Positions 17,711 through 25,317 of a DNA stretch of 64,000 bases are shown in pieces (the stretch's first letter is position 1; each line of letters starts with the position of its first letter). The DNA is from Pedobacter sp. MC2016-15. GTDB taxonomy: Bacteria; Bacteroidota; Bacteroidia; Sphingobacteriales; Sphingobacteriaceae. The stretch covers positions 868,001-932,000 of the forward strand of contig NZ_JAPIVS010000001.1 in NCBI RefSeq assembly GCF_026239695.1. The letters run 5' to 3'. Both the position numbers and the translations under genes were made by a program. The notes under the pieces were generated by a model, which saw only the letters and a program-made list of their open reading frames with translations, had not been told where the DNA came from and did no database searches.

Positions 17711-19480
17711 CTACCTAATGACCTTTACACTAGCCGGGGCCTTTACCGTAGTTTCAATCTTGCCGTTCTTCAATTTTACATGCTTGATTTTCACCACGCC
17801 ATAAGGTGTAGGAAAAGTTCCTTCTGCAAAAGTCAGGTCGCCCAAGTTTGGCTTCAACCTGATCACCCTGCAGCCCGGCTCAACAACCTGTACCCCCAGT
17901 ACATGTTCAGTTAACCATGGCGTAGGCCCTGATGCCCATCCATGAGCCAGACTGTGCCTGAAACCTTTGTAGCAATACGCCCCATAATCCCCATGAATAT
18001 CCTTCTTGCCTTCTGGTACCAGTTCATCAATGCGCGAGCTGTTCGGCAGCCAGTCGATATTAAAATCCTCCCAGAAAGTAGTGGCACCCAGCGCCAGCAT
18101 AGGTCCCCAATAATTGCGGATATCGTTGATCCCGCCCTGGTAATCCCCTGCTTTGGCTTTCGCCTGCAACATATAATAGCCGAAGAAAGTAGAATAGTCC
18201 TTCACACCATTTTCAGAAATCACCTCATTTGCTTTTGCTGCAGGCATCAGACCCGATAAGCTCAGTAATGCCGCTGCCTGTTTGGAATGCTGGGCATCAG
18301 GAACATGTTTTTTTAACCTCGCCACAGCATCCCTGCATTGTTTGGCCGTGGCAGGATCTTTCAGCAGATCCAGCAAGTCAGCGCCGGTGCTTAACGTCAT
18401 CACCAGCATCGAATGCAAACCCGCATGTATCGCCGGTTTATCCTCACTTGAAGGCCAGTCGATAAACCGCGTTCCATCATTCAGCGCCTCACTGTTAGTG
18501 TCATCAATTTTACTGATATAATGTTTAAGGAGCTGCTGCAGATAGGATTTCTGCTGCTGCAGGTAATTCAAATTGCCATTGTGCATATACCAGTCGTGCT
18601 GTATCAGTACCCACCACATCGAGTATGACACCATGCCGTTCATGTAGGAGGGCAAAGGAGTAATATCACGTGCGAAATCCATCGTTTTGGGTACCACGTT
18701 GTTGTAGCCGAACACCGCAGCTATCGTAGAAGTTTCCGGGTGCATATCCCCTACCCAAGCCAGCCTGTCGCGCTTGATTCCGTCCCAAAGGTAATCCTGC
18801 ATATTCAGGTGAACCGTATAAGCGCCAGTCATCCATATTTTGTTGAGCAGTGTATCGCTGCATTTGAAGGATCCGGTATAAGGGATATCCCTGAAGATGA
18901 AAATGGCATTTACTTCTTTCAGTTTAAGCACTGCCTGATCGTCTACCAGATCAATCCTCACAAAGCGAAAGCCTGTGTTGCCAATTTCGAGCTTGCCCAG
19001 CCAGGGTACTGAAACGATCATATCGCGCATCGCGTGATCATTGGTTGCATTTTTTGCCGTATCGGCGATGTCAGACATGGCTTCGGAGGCTGATTCACCA
19101 AAGCGGACACGTATTTTGATAGGTTTACCACCATTGGATTGATCGGTTACGATCTGTAGACCTCCATGAAGCTCTTTTCCAAAATCCAGCAGAATGCCTG
19201 GTTTTCCTTTTCCTTTGCTGCTGAGGATGCAGAGGTTTTTACCTGACAGATCGGCCTGACCGGTACCTTTCTTCAACAGTGTAGCTACATTTTTGATCTG
19301 TTCCCCGGTATGGTCTGATTGCCAGAGTACCCTTACAGGTGGGAGATAGCGTCTCACTGTTTCTTCCTTGCGGGATTGCGAAGATCGATCTGCGCTGAAT
19401 ACCGGTGGCAGTTGCGCTTTCACAATCGTATGAATTGATAAGAAGAGTAAAGAAAAGATAGTCAGGTTTTTCATCATCAT
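17711..19480 (-). CDS. GH78-like alpha-L-rhamnosidase
   Basis: The protein (590 residues from the chosen start) has a signal peptide ending near VKA-Q and then a beta-sandwich and an (alpha/alpha)6 catalytic region as in family GH78. The motif DGIKRDRLAWVGDMHPE matches the conserved acidic site of alpha-L-rhamnosidases. TFWEDFNIDW and the late CYKGFRHSLAHGWASGP are also typical. It would release L-rhamnose from glycans or glycosides. The frame is open to 19570, but the ATG cluster at 19474-19480 directly precedes the signal peptide and is the likelier start. It lies 91 bases upstream of the sigma factor on the same strand, so it is probably part of the same glycan locus. Confidence 0.82.
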   Translation of the reverse strand: MMMKNLTIFSLLFLSIHTIVKAQLPPVFSADRSSQSRKEETVRRYLPPVRVLWQSDHTGEQIKNVATLLKKGTGQADLSGKNLCILSSKGKGKPGILLDFGKELHGGLQIVTDQSNGGKPIKIRVRFGESASEAMSDIADTAKNATNDHAMRDMIVSVPWLGKLEIGNTGFRFVRIDLVDDQAVLKLKEVNAIFIFRDIPYTGSFKCSDTLLNKIWMTGAYTVHLNMQDYLWDGIKRDRLAWVGDMHPETSTIAAVFGYNNVVPKTMDFARDITPLPSYMNGMVSYSMWWVLIQHDWYMHNGNLNYLQQQKSYLQQLLKHYISKIDDTNSEALNDGTRFIDWPSSEDKPAIHAGLHSMLVMTLSTGADLLDLLKDPATAKQCRDAVARLKKHVPDAQHSKQAAALLSLSGLMPAAKANEVISENGVKDYSTFFGYYMLQAKAKAGDYQGGINDIRNYWGPMLALGATTFWEDFNIDWLPNSSRIDELVPEGKKDIHGDYGAYCYKGFRHSLAHGWASGPTPWLTEHVLGVQVVEPGCRVIRLKPNLGDLTFAEGTFPTPYGVVKIKHVKLKNGKIETTVKAPASVKVIR

Positions 19481-19618
19481 GTTGGAATTAAAAATGCTGA
19501 TTATAATATTGAGATTGATAACCTCAGCATTAATTTTACATAATCGCCCCCTGTGCAGGATTGCCGACAAACATTTTAGAATAAATTACTGTTAGATAGT
19601 CGGATAAACCCACCAAAT

Positions 19619-20233
19619 ATGAAAACACAGGGATTCAAAATACTGCCGGTTGTGATACTGGCATCAGCGATATTAGTACAGGGATGTAACTCTGATCCAA
19701 AAAAGAGTGATGCCGGATCCATGACTGCAGGTCATCAAATGGCGCATTCTGCACCAACTACAGACAGTACTGATAACATGAAAAATGGTACAGCAGTAAA
19801 CCGTTTCCTTGAAGAAGCAGCGATCAGCGGATTGGTAGAAGTTCAGATGGGCAAGCTTGGTGAGGAGAAAGCATCGCTGAAAAGTATCAAAGATTTTGCT
19901 GCAACAATCGTAAAGGATCATACCGCAGCTAATGCTGAGCTTAAGGCTTTGGCAGAAAAGAAAGGATTTCCTGTACCTGCTGAATTGTCTGAAGTAAAAC
20001 AGGAACATCTGAACGACCTGAAGCGTGCGATGGGTAAAGATTTTGATAACTACTATATCAACATGATGGTTGAAGATCATATCAGTGATATTGCTTTATT
20101 TGAAGGGGCATCCAAGAGCCCGGATACTGACGTGAGCGCATTTGCGAAAAAGACTTTGCCGGTATTGCAGAAACATTATAATGAATCCCGGGAGATCTCG
20201 AAGTTGTTCGATCAGAATATGGGAAGGAAGTAA
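19619..20233 (+). CDS. DUF4142 lipoprotein
   Basis: The 204-residue protein carries a lipobox (LVQGC at about residue 23), a low-complexity polar linker, then a DUF4142 domain of long helices (residues about 60-200). The domain has a ferritin-like helical-bundle look, with the characteristic AAISGLVEVQMGKLGEEKA and VKDHTAANAELKALA segments. The family is common in Bacteroidota and its role is not established. It stands alone and ends in a strong terminator. Confidence 0.85.
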   Translation: MKTQGFKILPVVILASAILVQGCNSDPKKSDAGSMTAGHQMAHSAPTTDSTDNMKNGTAVNRFLEEAAISGLVEVQMGKLGEEKASLKSIKDFAATIVKDHTAANAELKALAEKKGFPVPAELSEVKQEHLNDLKRAMGKDFDNYYINMMVEDHISDIALFEGASKSPDTDVSAFAKKTLPVLQKHYNESREISKLFDQNMGRK

Positions 20234-20244
20234 AATATACTGCT

Positions 20245-20304
20245 AAAAAGCGCTGTAAAAGCTGTTCCAGATTTCCTCTGCCACAGCCTTTACAGCGCTT
20301 TTTT
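20245..20304. terminator. Terminator between DUF4142 and DUF3072 genes
   Basis: aaaaagcgctgtaaaagctgt (from 20245) pairs, with two mismatches, with acagcctttacagcgctttt ending near 20304, followed by a T-run on the plus strand and an A-run on the other side. It can serve both convergent genes. Confidence 0.85.
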
Positions 20305-20311
20305 TATGGGA

Positions 20312-20566
20312 TTAGTTCTCAGCTAAACCCCTGCCGGTTTTATGCTGTAGTTCGTCAATACGTTTTGATGCTTCAGCTTTGCTGAGTGTCTCATCAAACT
20401 CTTCTTTAGCTTCGTCAGACAGGGTTTTCAGATAGGAATGCTGTGCGCCTGTCATTGGCTCATCACCTGTGGTCCACTCATCGGGATCTTTGACGGTGTT
20501 GGAGCCTTTTGAGTCCGGGTTTTGGTCTTCCTGTTCATTGAACAGTTCATCTTCTTTGTTTATCAT
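20312..20566 (-). CDS. DUF3072 small acidic protein
   Basis: From the ATG at 20566 this encodes 84 residues, very rich in Asp and Glu. The core NTVKDPDEWTTGDEPMTGAQ, then SYLKTLSDEAKEEFDE and KAEASKRIDELQ, matches DUF3072 proteins. Upstream in-frame Met codons would add about 39 residues unlike the family, so 20566 is preferred. It is predicted to be soluble and cytoplasmic. The function is unknown. Confidence 0.82.
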   Translation of the reverse strand: MINKEDELFNEQEDQNPDSKGSNTVKDPDEWTTGDEPMTGAQHSYLKTLSDEAKEEFDETLSKAEASKRIDELQHKTGRGLAEN

Positions 20567-20658
20567 AGGATTTTTGTTCTGGTAATTCTGAGGGATGAAC
20601 AGATAGAATGAAGCTTTGTTTTGAGCTGTGACAGGTTGAGATGAATTGTAGCATAAAC

Positions 20659-20691
20659 AAAAAGGGTTGCCATTATCTGACAACCCTTTTT
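20659..20691. terminator. Terminator-like hairpin with no assigned gene
   Basis: aaaaagggttg (20659-20669) pairs perfectly with caaccctttt plus t (20681-20691), giving A and T runs on both strands. It lies upstream of the DUF3072 start and not downstream of any known gene. It may end a leftward transcript from the intergenic region. Confidence 0.6.
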
Positions 20692-21008
20692 CAATACATT
20701 CTGTCTTTCAGTAACAGATTTATGTTGTGCCTGCCCTTCGCGGATCACCCACTCACAGGACTTTTTTTCTCTTTGAATTTGTTGTTACCAATTTAAGGAA
20801 TTGATTCCTCAACTTCATATATTTTTTATTAACATTTCTGTATAAATGTGGAATAGTAAAATATTGATACATATGGTGCACAAGTTGTAAATAAATTAGC
20901 TCAATTTAAATTAATTGAAGACCGTATACTGCTCGTAGAGAGATCCCCCTGTGTTCACCCTAAGTTCTGAGAGTGCTTTGTAAACCCCTATCATAAATAT
21001 AGCACAGT

Positions 21009-21069
21009 CATACCCCGGACTTACTATTTCCTTACCTTTTAGGTAACGCTGAGGTAAAGCCGGGGTATG
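21009..21069. repeat. Imperfect 61-base palindromic element
   Basis: CATACCCCGG (21009-21018) and CCGGGGTATG (21060-21069) form perfect outer arms. TTACCT/AGGTAA (21032-21046) forms a perfect centre with a three-base loop. Both are centred on 21039, with some further pairs between them. A run of GGTA-containing short units continues to about 21093. It resembles an intergenic REP-like or structured RNA element. Confidence 0.5.
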
Positions 21070-21235
21070 TTCGAGGTATAGCTGTGGTATGGCTAAAGGG
21101 ATCACTATAAGAACACTCGGGGATGACAGTAGAACCTCTCTACGAATAAGATATGAAGAGTTTGTAGTAGTATACCGGGTTTATATATCACCAGGATTAT
21201 TAAATTAGGGAAAAGATTAAAAATGAACAAGTATA

Positions 21236-22705
21236 TTATAATCTTTTAATCTTAAAATAATACTTCAGCGCCAAAATCAATCCCGTCAAACTTACCAAAG
21301 TACCTCCGCTAAGCAGCAAGATCACGAAGATATCCCATGCTGGCCGCGATTGCTGGAAATTAAAGAAATCCAGACTGTGGAGCCCGTGATAAAGCCATCG
21401 GCTCAACCTGGACGAAGCATTGTTTTTCAGCACGATTTCTCCCGTAGACAAATCTGCATAATACCAGGTTTGGTCCTCATCTGCATATTTAACTCTAAGT
21501 ACAGGTAAAGGTTTATCCTTGTGTTTGGAATAGTAATAATGATCCTCCTGATCAAGCATGCTGATCTCAGCAGGAGAACCTAAAGGATGGACCGAGCGTA
21601 TACCGCGAAGGACAAGTTCCTGAGGAAAACTCCTGAAAGGTAAGCCCCTGACAGCGGTATCTGCAATGGCCATCCTCGTCTTTCCTGAACCATCAGCAGC
21701 AATGTAATAGCTCCGGCCCTGAAAACGTTTCAGTTCAATCTCTACAGGAGAAAAAGTTTGAGCATTAAAAAGCCCCCCGGGAGCCTTCGTGAATGATTTA
21801 ACAACCAGATTCCCCTGTTGTAAACGCCGGTTTTCCTGATCGGTGATATCCGCCTCCGGGCTCCATCCAAAAGGAGACATCGTCAACAAGCCACTAAATA
21901 CCCAGGTGAAAGTAAAAAGCCCAAAGATAAAACCCGTATAATGATGCCATCTGAACCACCGGTGACGATACGGACTGGTGTAAACGCCGGATTTTTTCTT
22001 TACTCTGATCAATCCTGCAGCAATCCCTGCAATACTGGCAACGATCCCCAACGAAGAAAATAGTATCACCACTACACGCCACAGGGCTCTCCGAAGGATC
22101 AGCTCCCTGGGATAAATCCAGTGGATGATCGGCCCGCACCATGCCATGACACGCTGGGAGAATGTATGAACCTGCAGGATTTCCCCGGTTTTCGAAGAGA
22201 TGTAAATCACCGTTTCGGCAGGGTCATCCATCCTGACCCGGTATATAGGCATATGGATCAGAAAAGCCTTGCGGGGAATCCACTGATCAAGTTCTTCAAT
22301 CTTCTCCAGCAGCAAAGGCGAGGAGCTGAATGACATGAACTCCTTCGCGACAGCAAGCGCTGTACCAGCAGAAAGTTGCCCCACAGGTTTGCCATTACCT
22401 GCATAAAAAGCATACCGCTCCCCCTGCTGGTTTTCCAGTCTGAGCACTGGCCGGTTCAACAGCATATCTATACGGATGTGCTTCCAGGAGCTATCCTGCG
22501 AAAGAAGTTTGCTCAAAGCTGAAGGAGGAAGTTCAAGAGAATCCAGAAGTAATGGCGACTGATGTGCAAGGCGTTCCTTTTTGCTGTACTGCGGAAAATC
22601 TACGTACATCATCACGAAGCCCGACAAAAACCAGGCAACAAAAAACAGGCACATGATCAATCCAAACCAGCGGTGGATCCTTACAATTTGGTTTTTAAGC
22701 GTCAT
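21236..22705 (-). CDS. PepSY-domain membrane protein (uptake-associated)
   Basis: The 489-residue protein has an N-terminal membrane helix after HRWFGLIMCL, a periplasmic PepSY-like region, a central pair of helices around residues 200-275 with WFRWHHYTGFIFGLFTFTW, another PepSY region and a C-terminal helix (FVILLLSGGTLVSLTGLILA). This is the layout of PepSY-associated TM proteins linked to TonB-dependent iron or cofactor uptake, where conserved His residues may bind heme or act in reduction. It follows the TonB receptor on the same strand, behind a terminator-like hairpin (22721-22747). Confidence 0.85.
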   Translation of the reverse strand: MTLKNQIVRIHRWFGLIMCLFFVAWFLSGFVMMYVDFPQYSKKERLAHQSPLLLDSLELPPSALSKLLSQDSSWKHIRIDMLLNRPVLRLENQQGERYAFYAGNGKPVGQLSAGTALAVAKEFMSFSSSPLLLEKIEELDQWIPRKAFLIHMPIYRVRMDDPAETVIYISSKTGEILQVHTFSQRVMAWCGPIIHWIYPRELILRRALWRVVVILFSSLGIVASIAGIAAGLIRVKKKSGVYTSPYRHRWFRWHHYTGFIFGLFTFTWVFSGLLTMSPFGWSPEADITDQENRRLQQGNLVVKSFTKAPGGLFNAQTFSPVEIELKRFQGRSYYIAADGSGKTRMAIADTAVRGLPFRSFPQELVLRGIRSVHPLGSPAEISMLDQEDHYYYSKHKDKPLPVLRVKYADEDQTWYYADLSTGEIVLKNNASSRLSRWLYHGLHSLDFFNFQQSRPAWDIFVILLLSGGTLVSLTGLILALKYYFKIKRL

Positions 22706-22720
22706 CTCAAAGAAAAAATA

Positions 22721-22747
22721 TGAGGCTGATCAAATGATACAGCCTCA
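22721..22747 (-). terminator. Terminator/attenuator between TonB receptor and PepSY gene
   Basis: On the minus strand TGAGGCTG pairs with CAGCCTCA around an 11-base loop and is followed by TATTTTTTC, a classic rho-independent layout. It lies between the receptor stop (22757) and the PepSY start (22705), so PepSY expression probably depends on partial readthrough. Confidence 0.7.
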
Positions 22748-22756
22748 ATAAAGAAA

Positions 22757-24904
22757 TCAGAATTTATACCTTACCGAAGCCAGATAGTTGGCCGGCTTGC
22801 CCGGATACAGTTGGTTATCATTGATTGCTGAAACAAAGTATTCCCGCTTATTAAATACATTGTTTACGTTCAACCCGATATCAACGTGTTTAAATTGATA
22901 ATGTACCGCAGCATTTATAATTGTATAAGCCGGAAGCTTCACCGCGTTATCATTATCAGCGAAGCTGCTCCCCAGAAAGTTTCCTCCGGCAGAAATCCTG
23001 AAACCATTGTCCTCTATATTCCGGGCGAAACGGTAGGTAGCCCAAAGATTTGCCTGGTGATCCGGCGCATAAAACAGGCGTTTCCCTGCTAAATTCACAG
23101 TGGGCGACTGCACATAGTCTTTGAAGCGTGCATCGGTATAACTATATCCTGCAGTTACAGAAAGATGTGCATTTGGGGTGTAGGTGAGATCTTCTTCGAC
23201 ACCTTTTGAAACTGCTTTTCCAGCCTGCTCAAACACCCCTGCCCCTCTGCCAATGATAATATCAGTTTTTTTGATATGATATATACTTGTCGTTGAACTC
23301 AGCTGCTCATTGATCTGTAGCTTAACACCCAGCTCGCTCATGGCACCCTTTTCAGGCTTCAGTACGATGTCATTTACAGGAAGCTGTCTTCCAGGTTTGA
23401 AATAATTGGCATAGGAACCATAAATACTGAGGGCAGTTACAGGCTCATAGACCAGTCCGAAGCGGTACGTAAACGCATCAGACTCTCTGTCGGTAGCGAC
23501 ACCTTTCACATAATCATTTGCACTATTCAGCTTGTCTGTGCGGTATTCACCTTTAAAATAATCATATCGCAAACCAATCAAAGCCTTCAGCTGCGCCGTA
23601 AAGTTAATCCAGTCCTGTAAATAGAATGAAGTGGAGAATTCGTTCACCCTCCTTTTGGTATCATTGTGTAACACAATCGCCGGCTGCGTTTCTACAGGAT
23701 TGATCAACCCGACAGTGGTCGTTCCAGGCAGGGATGAATCCCGGAACTGTTTCCAGTTGAGGTAATTCAGGGAATTTCCGAAAGTAAAGCGCTGCTCTAT
23801 GCTTCCGGTTTTAAGAACAGAACTCAGCTCCAGCGTATTCTGAAGCGGTTTTAAGATAGTATTGAAATAGAAAAACTCCCTGTTTACAGAATCCTGAGCA
23901 GCATTCAAATAGAGCGTTTCTGAAGAAAAATAATGGTAATTATCTGTTGCATAGGCAATCGTTTCTGTTAGTTTGGTATCAGCTGAAAAGCTGTGGTTAT
24001 ATCTTAACTGGTAATCGGTACGGCTGTATTTCATTCTGTCCTGCGGCGTATTGTACCGCGTTGAAAAGGCAACTCCTGCAGGAATGACACCATTGATGGT
24101 GGGTATTCCCGCATCCAGCTGGTAATCGTCTTTGGCTCCGCCGATCTGGAACTGGAACTGATCTTTGGCTGTAAGCGCATAGTTTAAAGCCAGGTAACCA
24201 TTGGCTTTACTGAAACCTGCCTTTCTCCAACCATCCTGATCCGAAATCCCGAAATCTGCACGGTAGCTCAGTTTATCGGTAATTGCCCCTCCGGCGCCTG
24301 CCGTCATCCTCCTGGTATTGTAACTTCCGTAAGCCAGTGAGAAATCATAGGTCGGGGTAGTGGTAGGCTGTTTCCTGATCACGTTGATGATGCCGCCCAA
24401 TGCGGAATGACCAAAAAGTACTGATGCCGGACCTTTTACCACTTCGATATGATCTACCGAAGCCGTACTGCTCATCGGGGCACTCTGTGAGATATTCTGA
24501 CGCTCATCCCTGAAACCATCCACCAGCATCAGGAAATCAGTAAATCCCCGGATCACAAACTGCTGGAATCCCCCGTACGTTTCCACGGGATTTACGCCAC
24601 TTACATTTTTTAATGCAGATTGGAAATCATCCACCCCCTGGTCGTCCAGTAAAGTTTTCCCGACAGAATTAAAGGTAATGGGAATTTGTTTGAGCGGGGC
24701 ATTGAGCTTAAGAGTTCCCCTGCCCTGTTTGTTTGAATTGATGTTTACTTCATTCAGATCGTATTTTACTGAATCTTTAGGAAGTTTGGTCTTGTTTTCC
24801 TGGGCATCAGCCTGCATGTAAAAAGCAGTACTGAGCACGCTGACCATCACGGTACTGCAGAAATAACTGCCTCTTAGCCGGCAGCCGGTTTTTTGCATTA
24901 GCAT
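22757..24904 (-). CDS. TonB-dependent receptor, siderophore-receptor type, under a cobalamin riboswitch
   Basis: The 715-residue protein has a signal peptide (cleavage near QADAQ), a plug domain (about residues 60-180: GVDDFQSALKNVSGVNP, then FVIRGF and VEVVKGPASVLFG-like IEVVKGPASVLFGHSALGGI) and a 22-strand-type barrel ending in RYKF. By sequence it belongs with ferric-siderophore receptors. Its leader, however, is a cobalamin riboswitch, which suggests that it takes up a cobamide or something coupled to B12 status. The ATG at 24898 is an alternative start. The downstream partner is the PepSY membrane protein. Confidence 0.88.
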   Translation of the reverse strand: MLMQKTGCRLRGSYFCSTVMVSVLSTAFYMQADAQENKTKLPKDSVKYDLNEVNINSNKQGRGTLKLNAPLKQIPITFNSVGKTLLDDQGVDDFQSALKNVSGVNPVETYGGFQQFVIRGFTDFLMLVDGFRDERQNISQSAPMSSTASVDHIEVVKGPASVLFGHSALGGIINVIRKQPTTTPTYDFSLAYGSYNTRRMTAGAGGAITDKLSYRADFGISDQDGWRKAGFSKANGYLALNYALTAKDQFQFQIGGAKDDYQLDAGIPTINGVIPAGVAFSTRYNTPQDRMKYSRTDYQLRYNHSFSADTKLTETIAYATDNYHYFSSETLYLNAAQDSVNREFFYFNTILKPLQNTLELSSVLKTGSIEQRFTFGNSLNYLNWKQFRDSSLPGTTTVGLINPVETQPAIVLHNDTKRRVNEFSTSFYLQDWINFTAQLKALIGLRYDYFKGEYRTDKLNSANDYVKGVATDRESDAFTYRFGLVYEPVTALSIYGSYANYFKPGRQLPVNDIVLKPEKGAMSELGVKLQINEQLSSTTSIYHIKKTDIIIGRGAGVFEQAGKAVSKGVEEDLTYTPNAHLSVTAGYSYTDARFKDYVQSPTVNLAGKRLFYAPDHQANLWATYRFARNIEDNGFRISAGGNFLGSSFADNDNAVKLPAYTIINAAVHYQFKHVDIGLNVNNVFNKREYFVSAINDNQLYPGKPANYLASVRYKF

Positions 24905-24997
24905 TTCTTTTAAAAGATTAAATGAATAAATCGGTTAAAAGCTCTCAAAGGCTAACTTCGCAATGCTTTAAAAGAAATTGGGAAAGAAAAATTGGGG

Positions 24998-25030
24998 TAC
25001 ACCACCGCAGCAGCTGCAGAGCAGGGTGTA
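24998..25030 (-). promoter_or_regulatory. Expression-platform hairpin of the cobalamin riboswitch
   Basis: TACACC and GGTGTA at the two ends (24998-25003, 25025-25030) pair around a GC-rich loop containing GCAGCTGC. A C4 then AATTTTTC run follows on the minus strand. It could be the terminator or ribosome-sequestering part of the switch, lying about 95 bases before the start codon. Confidence 0.4.
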
Positions 25031-25080
25031 AACAAATCAGATCTGACCAATTGCCTCATTTCGCGAAAGCATTGTCAATA

Positions 25081-25192
25081 CGGTAAAGGCAGGTATCTGG
25101 CTAATAACGTTAACGTTACACACAGTTGCGCGACAGCTCGTGATTTGAACACGATTCCCTTTTGATCTGCAGTTAAGCAGAACCTATACCGG
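25081..25192 (-). ncRNA. Cobalamin riboswitch
   Basis: Read on the minus strand, the region contains the conserved cobalamin aptamer pieces in order. They are AAAAGGGAATCGTG-TTCAAATCACGA (the GGGAA-hairpin core), CTGTCGCGCAACTGTG (consensus CTGccCCGCAACTGT) and the B12 box AGCCAGATACCTGCC (25088-25102; consensus AGCCAGGAGACCTGCC). The ends GGTATAGGT and ACCTGCC-TTTACC can form the closing stem. It precedes the TonB receptor at 24904, so B12 should repress that gene. A TAAGTTTG -7-like element at 25227-25234 could drive the leader transcript. The 413-base gap 24905-25317 is otherwise explained by this leader and the opposite promoter. Confidence 0.9.
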
Positions 25193-25226
25193 TTGATGAA
25201 GAAATAATTAAAGAACTATAAGGCGG

Positions 25227-25234
25227 CAAACTTA
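25227..25234 (-). promoter_or_regulatory. Candidate -7 element of the riboswitch leader
   Basis: TAAGTTTG on the minus strand matches TAnnTTTG and would start transcription about 30 bases before the aptamer. The -33 region is weak. Confidence 0.3.
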
Positions 25235-25317
25235 GGTAAAAAATCCAGCCATTTAGTTATTTGATTTTAAATTATCGAATCAATCAAGTAAATTACCTGA
25301 AAATAAGAGATTAACCT

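Larger units (their letters stand above)
20567..21235. other. 670-base intergenic region with hairpins, no convincing gene
   Basis: No frame here looks like a protein. It holds a terminator-like hairpin at 20659-20691, an imperfect 61-base palindrome at 21009-21069 and GGTA-containing short repeats at 21041-21093. Short frames across it have no recognisable features. A small RNA ending at the hairpin is possible. Confidence 0.6.

Noticed and set aside
19481-19570. Longer start for the GH78-like protein at 19570
   Set aside because: The extra 30 residues precede a clear signal peptide and have no family resemblance, so the ATG cluster at 19474-19480 was chosen.
20563-20748. 61-residue leftward frame spanning the unassigned terminator
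   Set aside because: It runs through a perfect terminator hairpin and overlaps the DUF3072 start. A real gene would not usually contain this stem.
20911-21105. 64-residue leftward frame over the palindromic region
   Set aside because: It lies on the hairpin and GGTA-repeat sequence, so its residues reflect repeat composition and not a protein. No domain or start signal supports it.
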